Source: Bog-756 sp963833585
Lineage (GTDB): Bacteria; Actinomycetota; Acidimicrobiia; Acidimicrobiales; RAAP-2
Reading direction: 5' to 3'
DNA: 64,000 nucleotides
Assembly (NCBI GenBank): GCA_963833585.1
Contig: CAWHYF010000001.1
Coordinates: 248,001 to 312,000, forward strand
Shown here one piece after another: positions 45,468 to 52,937 of this stretch (its first letter is position 1; every line of letters starts with the position of its first letter). A model generated the notes under the pieces. It did no database searches. It was not told the DNA's origin and worked only from the letters and a program-made list of their open reading frames with translations. A program made the translations under genes and the position numbers.

Positions 45468-46232
45468 GTGGACCCGCTCGACCGACTGATACCGCTGGAC
45501 GGAGCCTTCAACTTCCGTGACCTGGGCGGGTATCCGGGAGCCGCGGGCGGGGTGACCCGCTGGCGGACCCTCTTCCGGAGCGACACGCTGCACGAACTCT
45601 CACCGGCGGACATCACCAGGTTGCGGGCCATGGGCCTCGCCACCGTCGTCGACCTTCGGACCCTGCGTGAGCTGGAGCAGACCGGGCGGGGACCGCTCGA
45701 GCCCGAGCCGGTCGCCTTCCGGCACCTCTCGGTGATCGGAGGGACATCCGCCCGGGAGCCCGGCGAGGCCGTGGCCGGGCCGGACGTCGACGACCTGTCG
45801 GCCCGCTACCTGTGGTACCTCGAGGTGGGCAGTGCGGCACTGGCCGAGGCCCTGGTCATCCTGGGTGAACCCACTCACTACCCCCTGGTCTTCCACTGCG
45901 CCGCCGGCAAGGATCGGACCGGCGTGTTGGCGGCCCTGGTGCTGGACCTGCTCGGTGTGGATCCCGAGGTGATCGTGGCCGACTACCTGATCACCGCCGA
46001 CCGGATGGACCTGATTCTCGGCCGATACCGCTCGGACCCGGCCTTCGAGGCCCGGATGGCCCAGGCGCCTCCTTCTCGGTTCCTGGTGGAGGGCTCCACC
46101 ATGGAGCACTTCCTCGATGTGCTCCACCGGCGGTTCGGCGGGGCCGAGGGGTGGGCGGCGGCGGCCGGCGTCCCGCCCGTCTCGATCGAGGGCATCCGGG
46201 CGACCCTGCTCGAGCCCGCGGGTCGCCCGTAG
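45468..46232 (+). CDS. Tyrosine/serine protein phosphatase (PTP-like, DSP superfamily)
   Basis: A 254-residue phosphatase with the CX5R loop in FHCAAGKDRTG and the family N terminus FNFRDLGGYPG; the general acid is probably in GPDVDDLSARYLWYL. It resembles bacterial LipA/PtpB-type tyrosine phosphatases (including M. tuberculosis PtpB) that remove phosphate from Tyr, Ser or phosphoinositides. GTG 45468 fits a leaderless start; an in-frame ATG at 45396 would add 24 low-complexity residues. Divergent from the MmpL gene. No kinase is adjacent, so its target is unknown. Confidence 0.88.
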   Translation: MDPLDRLIPLDGAFNFRDLGGYPGAAGGVTRWRTLFRSDTLHELSPADITRLRAMGLATVVDLRTLRELEQTGRGPLEPEPVAFRHLSVIGGTSAREPGEAVAGPDVDDLSARYLWYLEVGSAALAEALVILGEPTHYPLVFHCAAGKDRTGVLAALVLDLLGVDPEVIVADYLITADRMDLILGRYRSDPAFEARMAQAPPSRFLVEGSTMEHFLDVLHRRFGGAEGWAAAAGVPPVSIEGIRATLLEPAGRP

Positions 46233-46296
46233 GTCCAGGTCGCCGGAGGGGTACGGGCGGCCGCCGCCCGCCCGTACCCCCCGGGCCGTCTCGATC

Positions 46297-46302
46297 TACA
46301 CT
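46297..46302 (+). promoter_or_regulatory. -10 box of a leaderless transcript
   Basis: TACACT sits six bases before the GTG at 46309, which supports that GTG as the start of the following gene. Confidence 0.5.
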
Positions 46303-46308
46303 GGGGGT

Positions 46309-46911
46309 GTGACCGCTTCGATCTGGGTGGCGTTGTTGGCCGGGACGGCCCTGTTCGTGACCCTGATGCTCGCCGGCCTGCTCGTGACGGGATTCCTGCT
46401 CTGGCGACTGGCCCGGCGCAAGTGGAGGGCCCTCCACTCGCACGGCGCGGTGATCGGCGCCACGGCGCTGTGGGAGGCCGCCGCGGTACGCCGGCGGAGG
46501 GGAGGTGAACCCACCTCCGCTGACGAAGTCGGACAGTGGACGCCGGGCCGGGCCCGCAAGGAGATGTGGCACGCGGTGGACCAGGCCGACGCGGCCGTTC
46601 GGGCCGCCGCCGAGGTCGGGGCCCCCACCGCCGAGCTCCCGTCGCTGTGCCGCCGGCTGCAGGCCGCCGCCGTCGATCTGGACAAGGTGCTCCGGGTGGA
46701 GCCGTCCGGCCCGGTACCGATGGAGGTGCGCACCCAGGTCCACGAGGTGTTGAGGGCCGCCGGCGACGTGCAGCGGGCCGCGGTGGTCTCCGCCAGTGAC
46801 GCCAGCGGGCAGCGGGTCGAGGAGCTCACCAGGGACGCGGGGCGGGAGATCCAACTGCTGGACGCCGGACTGGCCTCGGCCCAGGCCGCGCTGCCCCACC
46901 CTCCGCGCTGA
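46309..46911 (+). CDS. Membrane-anchored hypothetical protein
   Basis: A 200-residue protein with one N-terminal membrane helix (IWVALLAGTALFVTLMLAGLLVTGFLLW) and a cytoplasmic helical domain rich in Ala, Arg and Glu (MWHAVDQADAAVRAAAEVG, LCRRLQAAAVDLDKVLRV, VHEVLRAAGDVQRAAVV). I know no named family. The start is set by a -10 box six bases upstream; longer in-frame openings overlap the phosphatase gene and were rejected. It converges with the aminotransferase. Confidence 0.75.
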   Translation: MTASIWVALLAGTALFVTLMLAGLLVTGFLLWRLARRKWRALHSHGAVIGATALWEAAAVRRRRGGEPTSADEVGQWTPGRARKEMWHAVDQADAAVRAAAEVGAPTAELPSLCRRLQAAAVDLDKVLRVEPSGPVPMEVRTQVHEVLRAAGDVQRAAVVSASDASGQRVEELTRDAGREIQLLDAGLASAQAALPHPPR

Positions 46912-46963
46912 GCTCCCGGTCCGCTCGGGACGGGGACGGAACCCGGACCACGGACCCAGACGG

Positions 46964-48325
46964 TCAGGCTGATCCGGACAGCACCTCTCCAACGGCGTCG
47001 GTCAGTACCTGGAGCCCATCGGCCAGGAGGGACTCCTCGATGACCAGTGGCGGGAGCAGCCTGACCACATTGCCGAAGCTTCCGCACGAGAGCACCACCA
47101 CCCCGGCCCGGTAACAGGCCTGGACGATGCGCCGGGTCGACTCGGGATCGGGCTCGAGGGTACCGGGGGCCACCAGCTCGAACGCCATCATGGCGCCGCG
47201 TCCGCGTACGTCGGCGATGCCGGCGTGGTCCCGCTGCAGGCCTCCGAGGCAGGTCCCGATCGTTTGGCCGATGCGCCCCGCCGCCTCGGCCAGCCCGTCG
47301 ACCTCCATGGTCTCGATAGCGGCGAGGGCACCGGCGCAGGCCACCGGATTGCCGCCGTAGGTGCCGCCCAGGCCCCCGACGTGGACGCCGTCCATCAGCT
47401 CGGCCCGACCGGTCACCGCGGCCAGCGGCATCCCCCCGGCCAACGCCTTGGCCGTGGTGATGAGGTCCGGCACCACCGACTCGTCCTCGCAGGCGAACCA
47501 CTGTCCGGTCCGGCAGAAGCCGGTCTGGATCTCGTCCGCCACGAACAGCGCGCCGACATCCCGCGTCCACGCCGCCACCGCGGGGAGGAAGCCCGGTGCC
47601 GGCACCACGAATCCACCTTCGCCCTGGATCGGCTCGATCAGGACACAGGCCACGTTGTCCCCACCGACCTGCCGCTCGATCAGTTCGATGGCCCGGGCTG
47701 CCGCCTGCCCCCCGGTCATGCCGTCGGGGTCGCGCCGCGGGTACGACATGGGGACCCGGTAGATCTCGGGAGCGAAGGGCCCGAACCGGTCCCGGTAGGG
47801 CATGTTCTTGGCGGTGAGCGCCATGGTCAGGTTGGTGCGGCCGTGGTAGGCGTGGTCGAACACCACCACGGCCTGGCGGCCGGTGACACAGCGGGCGACC
47901 TTCACGGCGTTCTCGACGGCTTCGGCGCCGGAGTTGAACAGCGCGCTTCGCTTGTCGTGGTCACCCGGTGTCCGCTGGTTGAGGGCCTCGCACACGGCCA
48001 CGTAGGGCTCGTACGGCGTGACCATGAAGCAGGTGTGGCTGAACCGCCCCACCTGGGCGCGGACCGCGTCGACCACCCGGGGGGCGGCGTGCCCCACGCT
48101 GACCACGGCGATCCCCGAGCCCAGGTCGATGAGGGAGTTGCCGTCCACGTCCACCAGCACCGCCCCGGATGCCTCGGCCACGTAGACCGGGAAGGCGCTC
48201 GACACCCCCCGGGCCACCGCGCCGGCCCGGCGATGCTCGAACTCGACCGATCGCGGTCCGGGGAGCTCGGTGATCAGGTTGCGCCGCTGGGTCGTCAGCG
48301 GGGGCTCTACAGGCACAGGGGACAC
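46964..48325 (-). CDS. gabT: Class III aminotransferase, 4-aminobutyrate type
   Basis: A 453-residue class III PLP aminotransferase closest in pattern to GABA aminotransferase. N-terminal GPRSVEFEHRRAGAVARGVSS is followed by the PLP-phosphate loop NSGAEAVENAVKVAR, Asp in VADEIQTGFCRTG, and the PLP Lys near residue 290 in ITTAKALAGGMP. It would transfer the amino group of GABA to 2-oxoglutarate, giving succinate semialdehyde. Symbol is by family, since specificity for GABA over other omega-amino acids cannot be shown here. It lies directly downstream of the VOC gene on the same strand, 9 bp apart. Confidence 0.85.
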   Translation of the reverse strand: MSPVPVEPPLTTQRRNLITELPGPRSVEFEHRRAGAVARGVSSAFPVYVAEASGAVLVDVDGNSLIDLGSGIAVVSVGHAAPRVVDAVRAQVGRFSHTCFMVTPYEPYVAVCEALNQRTPGDHDKRSALFNSGAEAVENAVKVARCVTGRQAVVVFDHAYHGRTNLTMALTAKNMPYRDRFGPFAPEIYRVPMSYPRRDPDGMTGGQAAARAIELIERQVGGDNVACVLIEPIQGEGGFVVPAPGFLPAVAAWTRDVGALFVADEIQTGFCRTGQWFACEDESVVPDLITTAKALAGGMPLAAVTGRAELMDGVHVGGLGGTYGGNPVACAGALAAIETMEVDGLAEAAGRIGQTIGTCLGGLQRDHAGIADVRGRGAMMAFELVAPGTLEPDPESTRRIVQACYRAGVVVLSCGSFGNVVRLLPPLVIEESLLADGLQVLTDAVGEVLSGSA

Positions 48326-48334
48326 CGGGGCGGA

Positions 48335-49105
48335 TCAGGCCGACGTCAGGGCGATGACGGCGAAGGTGGCCCCGGTGGGGTCGGCGAGGACGGCGAACCG
48401 GCCGATCGGGATGTCGATGGGGCCGGCCATCAGGGTGGCCCCGCTCCCGGTCGCCGTGGCGACGGCGGCATCACAGTCCTCGGTGCCGAAGTAGGTGAGC
48501 CAGTAGGCCGGCACCTCGGGTGGAATCTCCGCCGGCATGGACATCATGCCGCCGATCACCTCGCCATCCAGCTTCCATTCGGTGTAGTCCATGCCGGAGT
48601 CGCCGCTGGTCACCGGTTCCCAGCCGAACACCTCGCGGTAGAAGGCCGCGGCCCCGGCGGTGTCCCGGGTGGACAGCTCGTTCCAGACCAGGGCGCCCGG
48701 CTCGTTGACCAGACCGGCACCGATGTGCTGGCGGGGCTGCCAGATGGCCGCCGCCGCCCCGGTGGGATCGCCGAAGACCGCCATCCGGCCCACGTCGAGG
48801 ACGTCCATCGGCTCCACGAACACGGTGCCTCCCGCCGCCGTGACCCTGGCGATCGACTCATCGGCGTCGGCGACCGACACATAGGTGGTCCAGGCCGGCG
48901 GCTGGCCCTCCATCATGATCGGTCCTGCCCCCGCCACCGACCGGTTGCCCTTCTCGAACATGTGGTAGTGCCCGGCCTCGGGGCCCTGGTCCTTGGCCAC
49001 CCAGCCGAACAGGGACGAGTAGAAGGCCGCCGAGGCGGCCAGGTCGGGACTGGCCAGATCGACCCACGAGGGGGTCCCCGGCTTGTACACGGTGCGGGTG
49101 GGCAT
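48335..49105 (-). CDS. Two-domain VOC (glyoxalase/bleomycin resistance) protein
   Basis: A 256-residue protein made of two vicinal-oxygen-chelate domains (about 10-120 and 135-256). Each starts with a similar segment, PSWVDLASPDLAASAAFYSSLFGW and ALVWNELSTRDTAGAAAFYREVFGW, and each ends with FAVFGDPTGA or FAVLADPTGA. Several metal-ligand positions look non-canonical, so it may bind ligands rather than catalyse. An AAGGAG site precedes ATG 49105. It is close upstream of the aminotransferase and may share its transcript. Confidence 0.9.
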   Translation of the reverse strand: MPTRTVYKPGTPSWVDLASPDLAASAAFYSSLFGWVAKDQGPEAGHYHMFEKGNRSVAGAGPIMMEGQPPAWTTYVSVADADESIARVTAAGGTVFVEPMDVLDVGRMAVFGDPTGAAAAIWQPRQHIGAGLVNEPGALVWNELSTRDTAGAAAFYREVFGWEPVTSGDSGMDYTEWKLDGEVIGGMMSMPAEIPPEVPAYWLTYFGTEDCDAAVATATGSGATLMAGPIDIPIGRFAVLADPTGATFAVIALTSA

Positions 49106-49212
49106 GGTGGGCTCCTTGTCGTCCCGGGGTCCCCGGCCGCCGGAGACTCACCGGAGGGGGGCGCGTCCGTCTCGACGCCAGCCTGGCACGATCGGGACCG
49201 GTCTGTCCGGGC

Positions 49213-50481
49213 CTAATTGCCGAAATTCCAGGTGTCACCCTTCTCGTAACGGTGGAGGATGTTCTTGGCCATCAGGATCTTGTGGACCTCATCGGGACCG
49301 TCGGCCAGCCGGAGGACCCGGGCGGTGAGGTACATCTGGGCCAGGGGCAGGTCGTTGCTCACTCCGGCACCACCCCAGACCTGGATGGCCCGGTCGACCA
49401 CCCGGTGATAGGCCGCCGGCACGAACACCTTGATGGCCGAGATGGCGGTGCGTACGTCGGGGTCACCGTTGGCCACCTTCTCGGCGGCGTTGATGGTCAT
49501 CAGCCGGGCCGACTGCACGTCCATGTAGGACTCGGCGATGAATCCCTGGATGAACTGCTTGTCCTTGAGCAGTCCCCCGTGCACCTGGCGGGTGAGGGTG
49601 CGCTCGACCATCAGGTCGAAGGCCCTCCACATCTGCCCCACCGAGTTCATGCAGTGGTACACACGACCGGCCCCCAGGCGGTCCTGGGCCGCCTGGTGCC
49701 CCTGGCCCACCAGACCGAGCGTGTTCTCGACCGGAACCCGGACGTCCTCGTACTTGATCTCGCAATGGTCGGAGGTGGCGTGTCCGAAGATCCCGATACC
49801 CCGGATGATGTTCACCCCCCGGGTGGCAGTCGGGACGATGATCTGGGTCATCCGCCCGGGCGCCCCCAGCTCGCCGGTGGGGTCGTTGGCCCGGCACATC
49901 ACGATGAAGAAGTCGGCGTCGATGCCGTTGGAGGTGAACCATTTGTGTCCGTTGATGATCCAGTCGTCTCCGTCGCGCACCGCCTCGGTCTGGATGGACC
50001 GGGGGTCGGACCCGGCGTGGTCCGGCTCGGTCATGGAGAATCCCGACTCCATGGTCCCGTCGATGAGCGGCAGGAGCCACTTGCGCTTCTGCTCCTCGGT
50101 CCCGTACTTGACCAGGACACTGGCGTTGCCCGAATTCGGGGCGGCGATGCCGAACAGGGTGGCGGCGCCGACGGCGTAGGCCAGGATCTCGTACATGTAG
50201 GCCAGGGCCAGGAAGTCGAGTCCCATCCCCCCGTACTCGGCAGGGAGGTGAGGGGCCCACAGCCCGACCTCGTTGACCTTGGCCTTGATGGACTCGCGGA
50301 GCTCGATGCTCTGGCGGCGACCCTCTTCCCGCTGGTCCTGGTGCAGGTCGGCTCCTCGGCGAGACCGCCAGAGCGTGTCTTCGTACGGGAGGATCTCGGC
50401 GTTGATGAATTCCGCCGTACGCCGGCGGACCTCGTTGATCTCGGGGTCCAAGCCGGGAATCGGCGTTACGTTGATGGCCAC
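49213..50481 (-). CDS. Acyl-CoA dehydrogenase (ACAD10/11-like)
   Basis: A 422-residue FAD enzyme that oxidises acyl-CoA to enoyl-CoA. Typical segments are LPAEYGGMGLDFLALAYMYE, GFSMTEPDHAGSDP, DDWIINGHKWFTSNG, GIFGHATSDHCEIKYEDVRVP and C-terminal QVWGGAGVSNDLPLAQMYL, RVLRLADGPDEVH. The DGPDEVH ending is that of the ACAD10/11 and FadE36-type group, where a different Glu may act as base. A GTG at 50481 six bases after AAGGAGG is the start; a codon at 50502 was rejected. Chain length of the substrate is unknown. Confidence 0.93.
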   Translation of the reverse strand: MAINVTPIPGLDPEINEVRRRTAEFINAEILPYEDTLWRSRRGADLHQDQREEGRRQSIELRESIKAKVNEVGLWAPHLPAEYGGMGLDFLALAYMYEILAYAVGAATLFGIAAPNSGNASVLVKYGTEEQKRKWLLPLIDGTMESGFSMTEPDHAGSDPRSIQTEAVRDGDDWIINGHKWFTSNGIDADFFIVMCRANDPTGELGAPGRMTQIIVPTATRGVNIIRGIGIFGHATSDHCEIKYEDVRVPVENTLGLVGQGHQAAQDRLGAGRVYHCMNSVGQMWRAFDLMVERTLTRQVHGGLLKDKQFIQGFIAESYMDVQSARLMTINAAEKVANGDPDVRTAISAIKVFVPAAYHRVVDRAIQVWGGAGVSNDLPLAQMYLTARVLRLADGPDEVHKILMAKNILHRYEKGDTWNFGN

Positions 50482-50538
50482 GGTGGCCTCCTTGTCTGGC
50501 ATGGCGGTGGGGGCAGGAGAGGACAGGCCCCTGGCCCA

Positions 50539-52764
50539 TCATGGCCCACCGGGGACCGGCCGTCCGGTCCCCGCCTGACCCAGCCCGACCTGGAAGGTGA
50601 TGCCGGGGTCGGTGGCGTTGCGGGCCACCCGCAGCTGGTAGGTGGCCGGGCGAACCGCCATGGCCCGGCGTTCGGCGTCCCATTCGGCGAACGCCGTCGC
50701 CGGGATCTCGAGGTGGCACCGGGCGTCCCGACCGGGCCCGATCTCGAGGCGCCGGAACCCGACCAGTCGCTCCGGGCGGCCCGAGTCGAGCCGGTGCCCG
50801 TAGACCTGTACGACGTCGGTGCCGGGACGCTCCCCGGTGTTGGTGACCGTGGCGGTGACCCAGACGGCGCCGGCGCCGGCGCCCCCTTCGGTCACCGCAG
50901 GCGCCGCCGACTGCAGCGAGAAGCTGGTGTAGCTGAGGCCGAAGCCGAACGGATAGGCCGGCTCGGTGCCACTGCGGGCCAGGTGCCAGTAGCCGTGCCA
51001 CGCGTCGTAGGTGAAGGTGGTGCTGTCGGGCTCGAAGGTCGGGAGGTCGCTCTCCACCGAGGGCACGGAGAAGGGGAGCCGGCCGCCGGCGTCCACCCGG
51101 CCGGTCAAGACGTCGGCCAGGCCGTGTCCGCCCTCCATGCCCGAGTACCACGACTGGACCACGGCCGGAACCATCCGGTCCCACTCGGAGATCACCACGG
51201 CGCTCCCCGCCACCACCGCCACCACCGTCTTCGGGTTGGCCGCGGAAACCGCCCGGATCAGTGCTACGTCGCTTGGGTGGAGGTGGAGGGACCGGCGGTC
51301 ACCGCCGACCGCGAATCCCACGCCGTCCGCCGGCCCCTGCACATGGTCGGGGGGCTGGATGGTCCGTTCCTCGGCGATCTCGGCGGAGAAGGACCGCACC
51401 AGGGCAGGGTCGTCGTCGCCGGGGAAGAGGTCGGTCAGCTGTCCCGAGGCGAACTCGCCGATGTACTCCCCCTCATCGGCTCGGGTGAAGCCCACCACCA
51501 CCACGGCCAGGTCGGCCGAGGCGGCCAGGACGGATGCGGCCCCGGGATCGGCGCCGTCATCGACCATCCAGTGGGCACCGGGAAGGCCGGCCCGCAGTCC
51601 GGCTTCCACCGTCACCACCTCCGGGGCCCAGACATCGCTGGATCCGCCGTCACCGAGGTTGACGGCGGTGGCCAGTCGACCGAGAAGCGCGGCCGAGGAA
51701 ACGGCGCCCGGGTTCAGCGGCAGCAGCGGCACCCCGCCCACCGGTTCATTGCGAAGGAGGACCACCGACTTGGCCGCCGCCTCGCGGGCCAGGGCCCGAT
51801 GGGCCGGCTGGGCCAGGACGCCACGTCCCGGGTCCGGCAGGCCGAGCACCTCCTCGAACCGGAGCCGCGTGGACACGACGTGTTCGACGGCCCGGTCCAC
51901 CTGGTCCCAGGTCACCGTCCCCTCCTCGAGGGCCGGGCCCAGGTGCCCGTTCCGGATCATCCGGTAGGGCATCTCCACATCGAGCCCGGCGCGCAACGAC
52001 TGGGCGGCATCCCGAAGCCCGAAGATCCAATCGCTGATGACGAAACCGGTGAAGCCCCACTCGTCCCGGAGGATCCGGGTGAGCAGCGCCGGGCTCTCCC
52101 CGCACCACTCGCCGTTGACACTGTTGTAGGCGCTCATCACCACCGCCACACCCTCGTCCACGATGCGTTTGAAGTGAGGGAGATACACCTCATGGAGGGC
52201 CGCCTCGTCCACGGTGATGTCCACGGTGAACCGGGCATTCTCCATCGAATTGCAGGCGAAGTGCTTGACGCAGGCCATGGCGTGTCGCTGCACCCCACGG
52301 GTCAGGGCGGCACCCATCTCGCCCACATGGAAGGGGTCCTCGCCGTAGGTCTCCTGGGCCCGGCCCCAGGCCGGATGGCGGAGGACGTTGACGCACACAC
52401 CTCCGTAGAGGTCGGCCCCCACGGCCCGCAGCTCGAGCCCGATGGCGTCGCCGATACGCTCCTCGAGCTCGACGTCCCAGGTGGCGCCGCGGGCCATGCT
52501 GACCGGGAAGCAGGTGGCCTGGTCCACCACCACGCCCCGGGGTCCGTCAGAGAAGGCGAAACCGGGTAGGCCCAAGCGGTCGACCCGGGCGGCGCGGAAC
52601 GGGCTCTTGTGGTACCCCTGCTCGGACAGATAGACGAGGCCGGCCCAGAACGGGGCATCGCCGTCCAGGCACCACAGCTTTTCGTCGTCGGTCATGGTGG
52701 CCACGATGGTTCGGGCTCGCTCGTCGGGGGTGCTGCCCGTGGTGGTCGGCGGTTCGGCGGTCAT
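50539..52764 (-). CDS. Glycoside hydrolase family 3 beta-glycosidase
   Basis: A 741-residue GH3 enzyme with the full layout: TIM-barrel domain (VVVDQATCFPVSMARGATWD, RETYGEDPFHVG-like block, CVKHFACNSMEN), nucleophile Asp in GFVISDWIFG near residue 244, alpha/beta sandwich (KSVVLLRNEPVG, VVVVGFTRADEGEYIGEF), then a C-terminal fibronectin-III-like domain (YPFGFGLSYTSFSL). No signal peptide, so it probably acts on imported oligosaccharides or glycosides. ATG 52764 is used; the reading frame stays open far upstream, but that part is antisense to the GT39 gene. Confidence 0.92.
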   Translation of the reverse strand: MTAEPPTTTGSTPDERARTIVATMTDDEKLWCLDGDAPFWAGLVYLSEQGYHKSPFRAARVDRLGLPGFAFSDGPRGVVVDQATCFPVSMARGATWDVELEERIGDAIGLELRAVGADLYGGVCVNVLRHPAWGRAQETYGEDPFHVGEMGAALTRGVQRHAMACVKHFACNSMENARFTVDITVDEAALHEVYLPHFKRIVDEGVAVVMSAYNSVNGEWCGESPALLTRILRDEWGFTGFVISDWIFGLRDAAQSLRAGLDVEMPYRMIRNGHLGPALEEGTVTWDQVDRAVEHVVSTRLRFEEVLGLPDPGRGVLAQPAHRALAREAAAKSVVLLRNEPVGGVPLLPLNPGAVSSAALLGRLATAVNLGDGGSSDVWAPEVVTVEAGLRAGLPGAHWMVDDGADPGAASVLAASADLAVVVVGFTRADEGEYIGEFASGQLTDLFPGDDDPALVRSFSAEIAEERTIQPPDHVQGPADGVGFAVGGDRRSLHLHPSDVALIRAVSAANPKTVVAVVAGSAVVISEWDRMVPAVVQSWYSGMEGGHGLADVLTGRVDAGGRLPFSVPSVESDLPTFEPDSTTFTYDAWHGYWHLARSGTEPAYPFGFGLSYTSFSLQSAAPAVTEGGAGAGAVWVTATVTNTGERPGTDVVQVYGHRLDSGRPERLVGFRRLEIGPGRDARCHLEIPATAFAEWDAERRAMAVRPATYQLRVARNATDPGITFQVGLGQAGTGRPVPGGP

Positions 52765-52937
52765 CGGGCCAGTCTCGCAGCCGGGTGGGGTGCGTGTGTC
52801 GGGGCGGTCCCCGGCGCCAGCATGGAGCGGGTCGTGATCGTGCGTGGGCGATTCGACGGCGGAGGCCGTCCCTGTGACCGCCGGAGAGCATCCCGATCTG
52901 CGGGGTAGAACGCCGGCGCCCGACGGTGCGGCCCGGC

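Noticed and set aside
46912..46963. GGTCCG...CGGACC as a terminator between convergent genes
   Set aside because: The arms are short, the loop is long and there is no T-run, so it is not distinguishable from background in such GC-rich DNA.
47225..49216. 663-codon open frame on the plus strand
   Set aside because: Antisense shadow of the aminotransferase and VOC genes; no recognisable motif.
49252..52569. Very long open frame (1105 codons) on the plus strand
   Set aside because: It is antisense to the acyl-CoA dehydrogenase and GH3 genes, both with clear catalytic motifs. Its composition is the Gly/His/Arg mix expected from the complement of GC-rich codons.
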